Shown here: piece by piece, positions 5,715 to 5,828 of the stretch
Numbering within the stretch: the stretch's first letter is position 1
How the letters are laid out: every line of letters begins with the position of its first letter
From: Methylococcaceae bacterium
Lineage (GTDB): Bacteria; Pseudomonadota; Gammaproteobacteria; Methylococcales; Methylomonadaceae
Reading direction: 5' to 3'
Length of the DNA: 5,828 nucleotides
Assembly (NCBI GenBank): GCA_021647145.1
Contig: JAKIVF010000162.1
Location: forward strand, 1-5,828
Position numbers and translations under genes: made by a program
Notes under the pieces: generated by a model
What the model saw: only the letters and a program-made list of their open reading frames with translations
Databases searched by the model: none
Told to the model about the DNA's origin: nothing

Positions 5715-5828
5715 TCATAAAAAATTCACTTTCTTTAACATAGAAACTAAAGCATCAGGTGAATCAATAAATTTTTCAATGCTAGCTTGAAAATTCGTTA
5801 GTCCTTTTTTACTCCACCGCATCAAATT
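5715..5828 (-). CDS. C-terminal end of an unidentified protein (5' end may lie outside window)
   Basis: On the minus strand an open frame enters from the right edge and stops at TGA 5715-5717, giving 37 residues such as RWSKKGLTNFQASIEKFIDS and ALVSMLKKVNFL. Codons are common ones, and the segment could form an amphipathic helix. An internal ATG at 5820-5822 could also start a 35-residue peptide. A + strand frame of 56 codons without a start (5620-5790, containing GWEIAFVVSTRWDAF) overlaps it. That one uses rarer codons (AGG, ATA), so I prefer the minus-strand reading. No function is recognisable. The stretch 5580-5714 otherwise holds nothing I can support. Confidence 0.4.
   Translation of the reverse strand, partial: NLMRWSKKGLTNFQASIEKFIDSPDALVSMLKKVNFL

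Noticed and set aside
1..5828. CRISPR array, tRNA or rRNA genes
   Set aside because: No regularly spaced repeats, no cloverleaf with a TTC-containing T-loop motif, and no conserved rRNA segments were seen on reading both strands.

Overview
The window is about 5.8 kb of AT-rich DNA. It looks like an accessory island of a gammaproteobacterium, and an enteric of the Morganellaceae kind (Proteus, Providencia, Xenorhabdus, Photorhabdus) is my best guess. The reasons are a CvaA/CvaB-type (colicin V-like) exporter pair, a perfect TGTGA-N6-TCACA Crp-like palindrome, and many decayed gene fragments. The taxon is inference; no rRNA or housekeeping gene is present to fix it.

Layout. Positions 1-633 (+ strand) hold the last 23 codons of a gene that enters from the left, then a gene broken by at least two frameshifts. 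All three intact genes lie on the minus strand and read right to left. They are an OmpR/PhoB-family response regulator (4351-5034), a 222-bp gap with a possible 21-codon peptide gene (4250-4315), a CvaA-like HlyD-family adaptor (2887-4128) and a CvaB-like ABC transporter with an N-terminal C39 peptidase (686-2887). Adaptor and transporter overlap by one base (TAATG). From 5035 to 5828 there is a regulatory region and debris: a promoter and interlocked palindromes in front of the regulator, a 65-codon frame with an internal amber stop, a Crp-like site, the C-terminal remnant of an ISL3-like transposase, and a short minus-strand reading frame running off the right edge.

How it works together. 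The transporter keeps its protease triad and all ATPase motifs, and the adaptor is full length. The pair should therefore cleave a double-glycine leader and export a small peptide (microcin or bacteriocin) through an outer-membrane channel of the TolC type encoded elsewhere. No double-glycine precursor, immunity protein, TolC homologue or histidine kinase is visible here. The response regulator has lost two elements of the phosphorylation pocket (the acidic pair and the conserved lysine) but keeps the aspartate. It sits just behind a promoter whose -10 box lies inside a perfect inverted repeat. A phosphorylation-independent, self-regulated switch controlling the exporter is the most interesting hypothesis, and it is inference.
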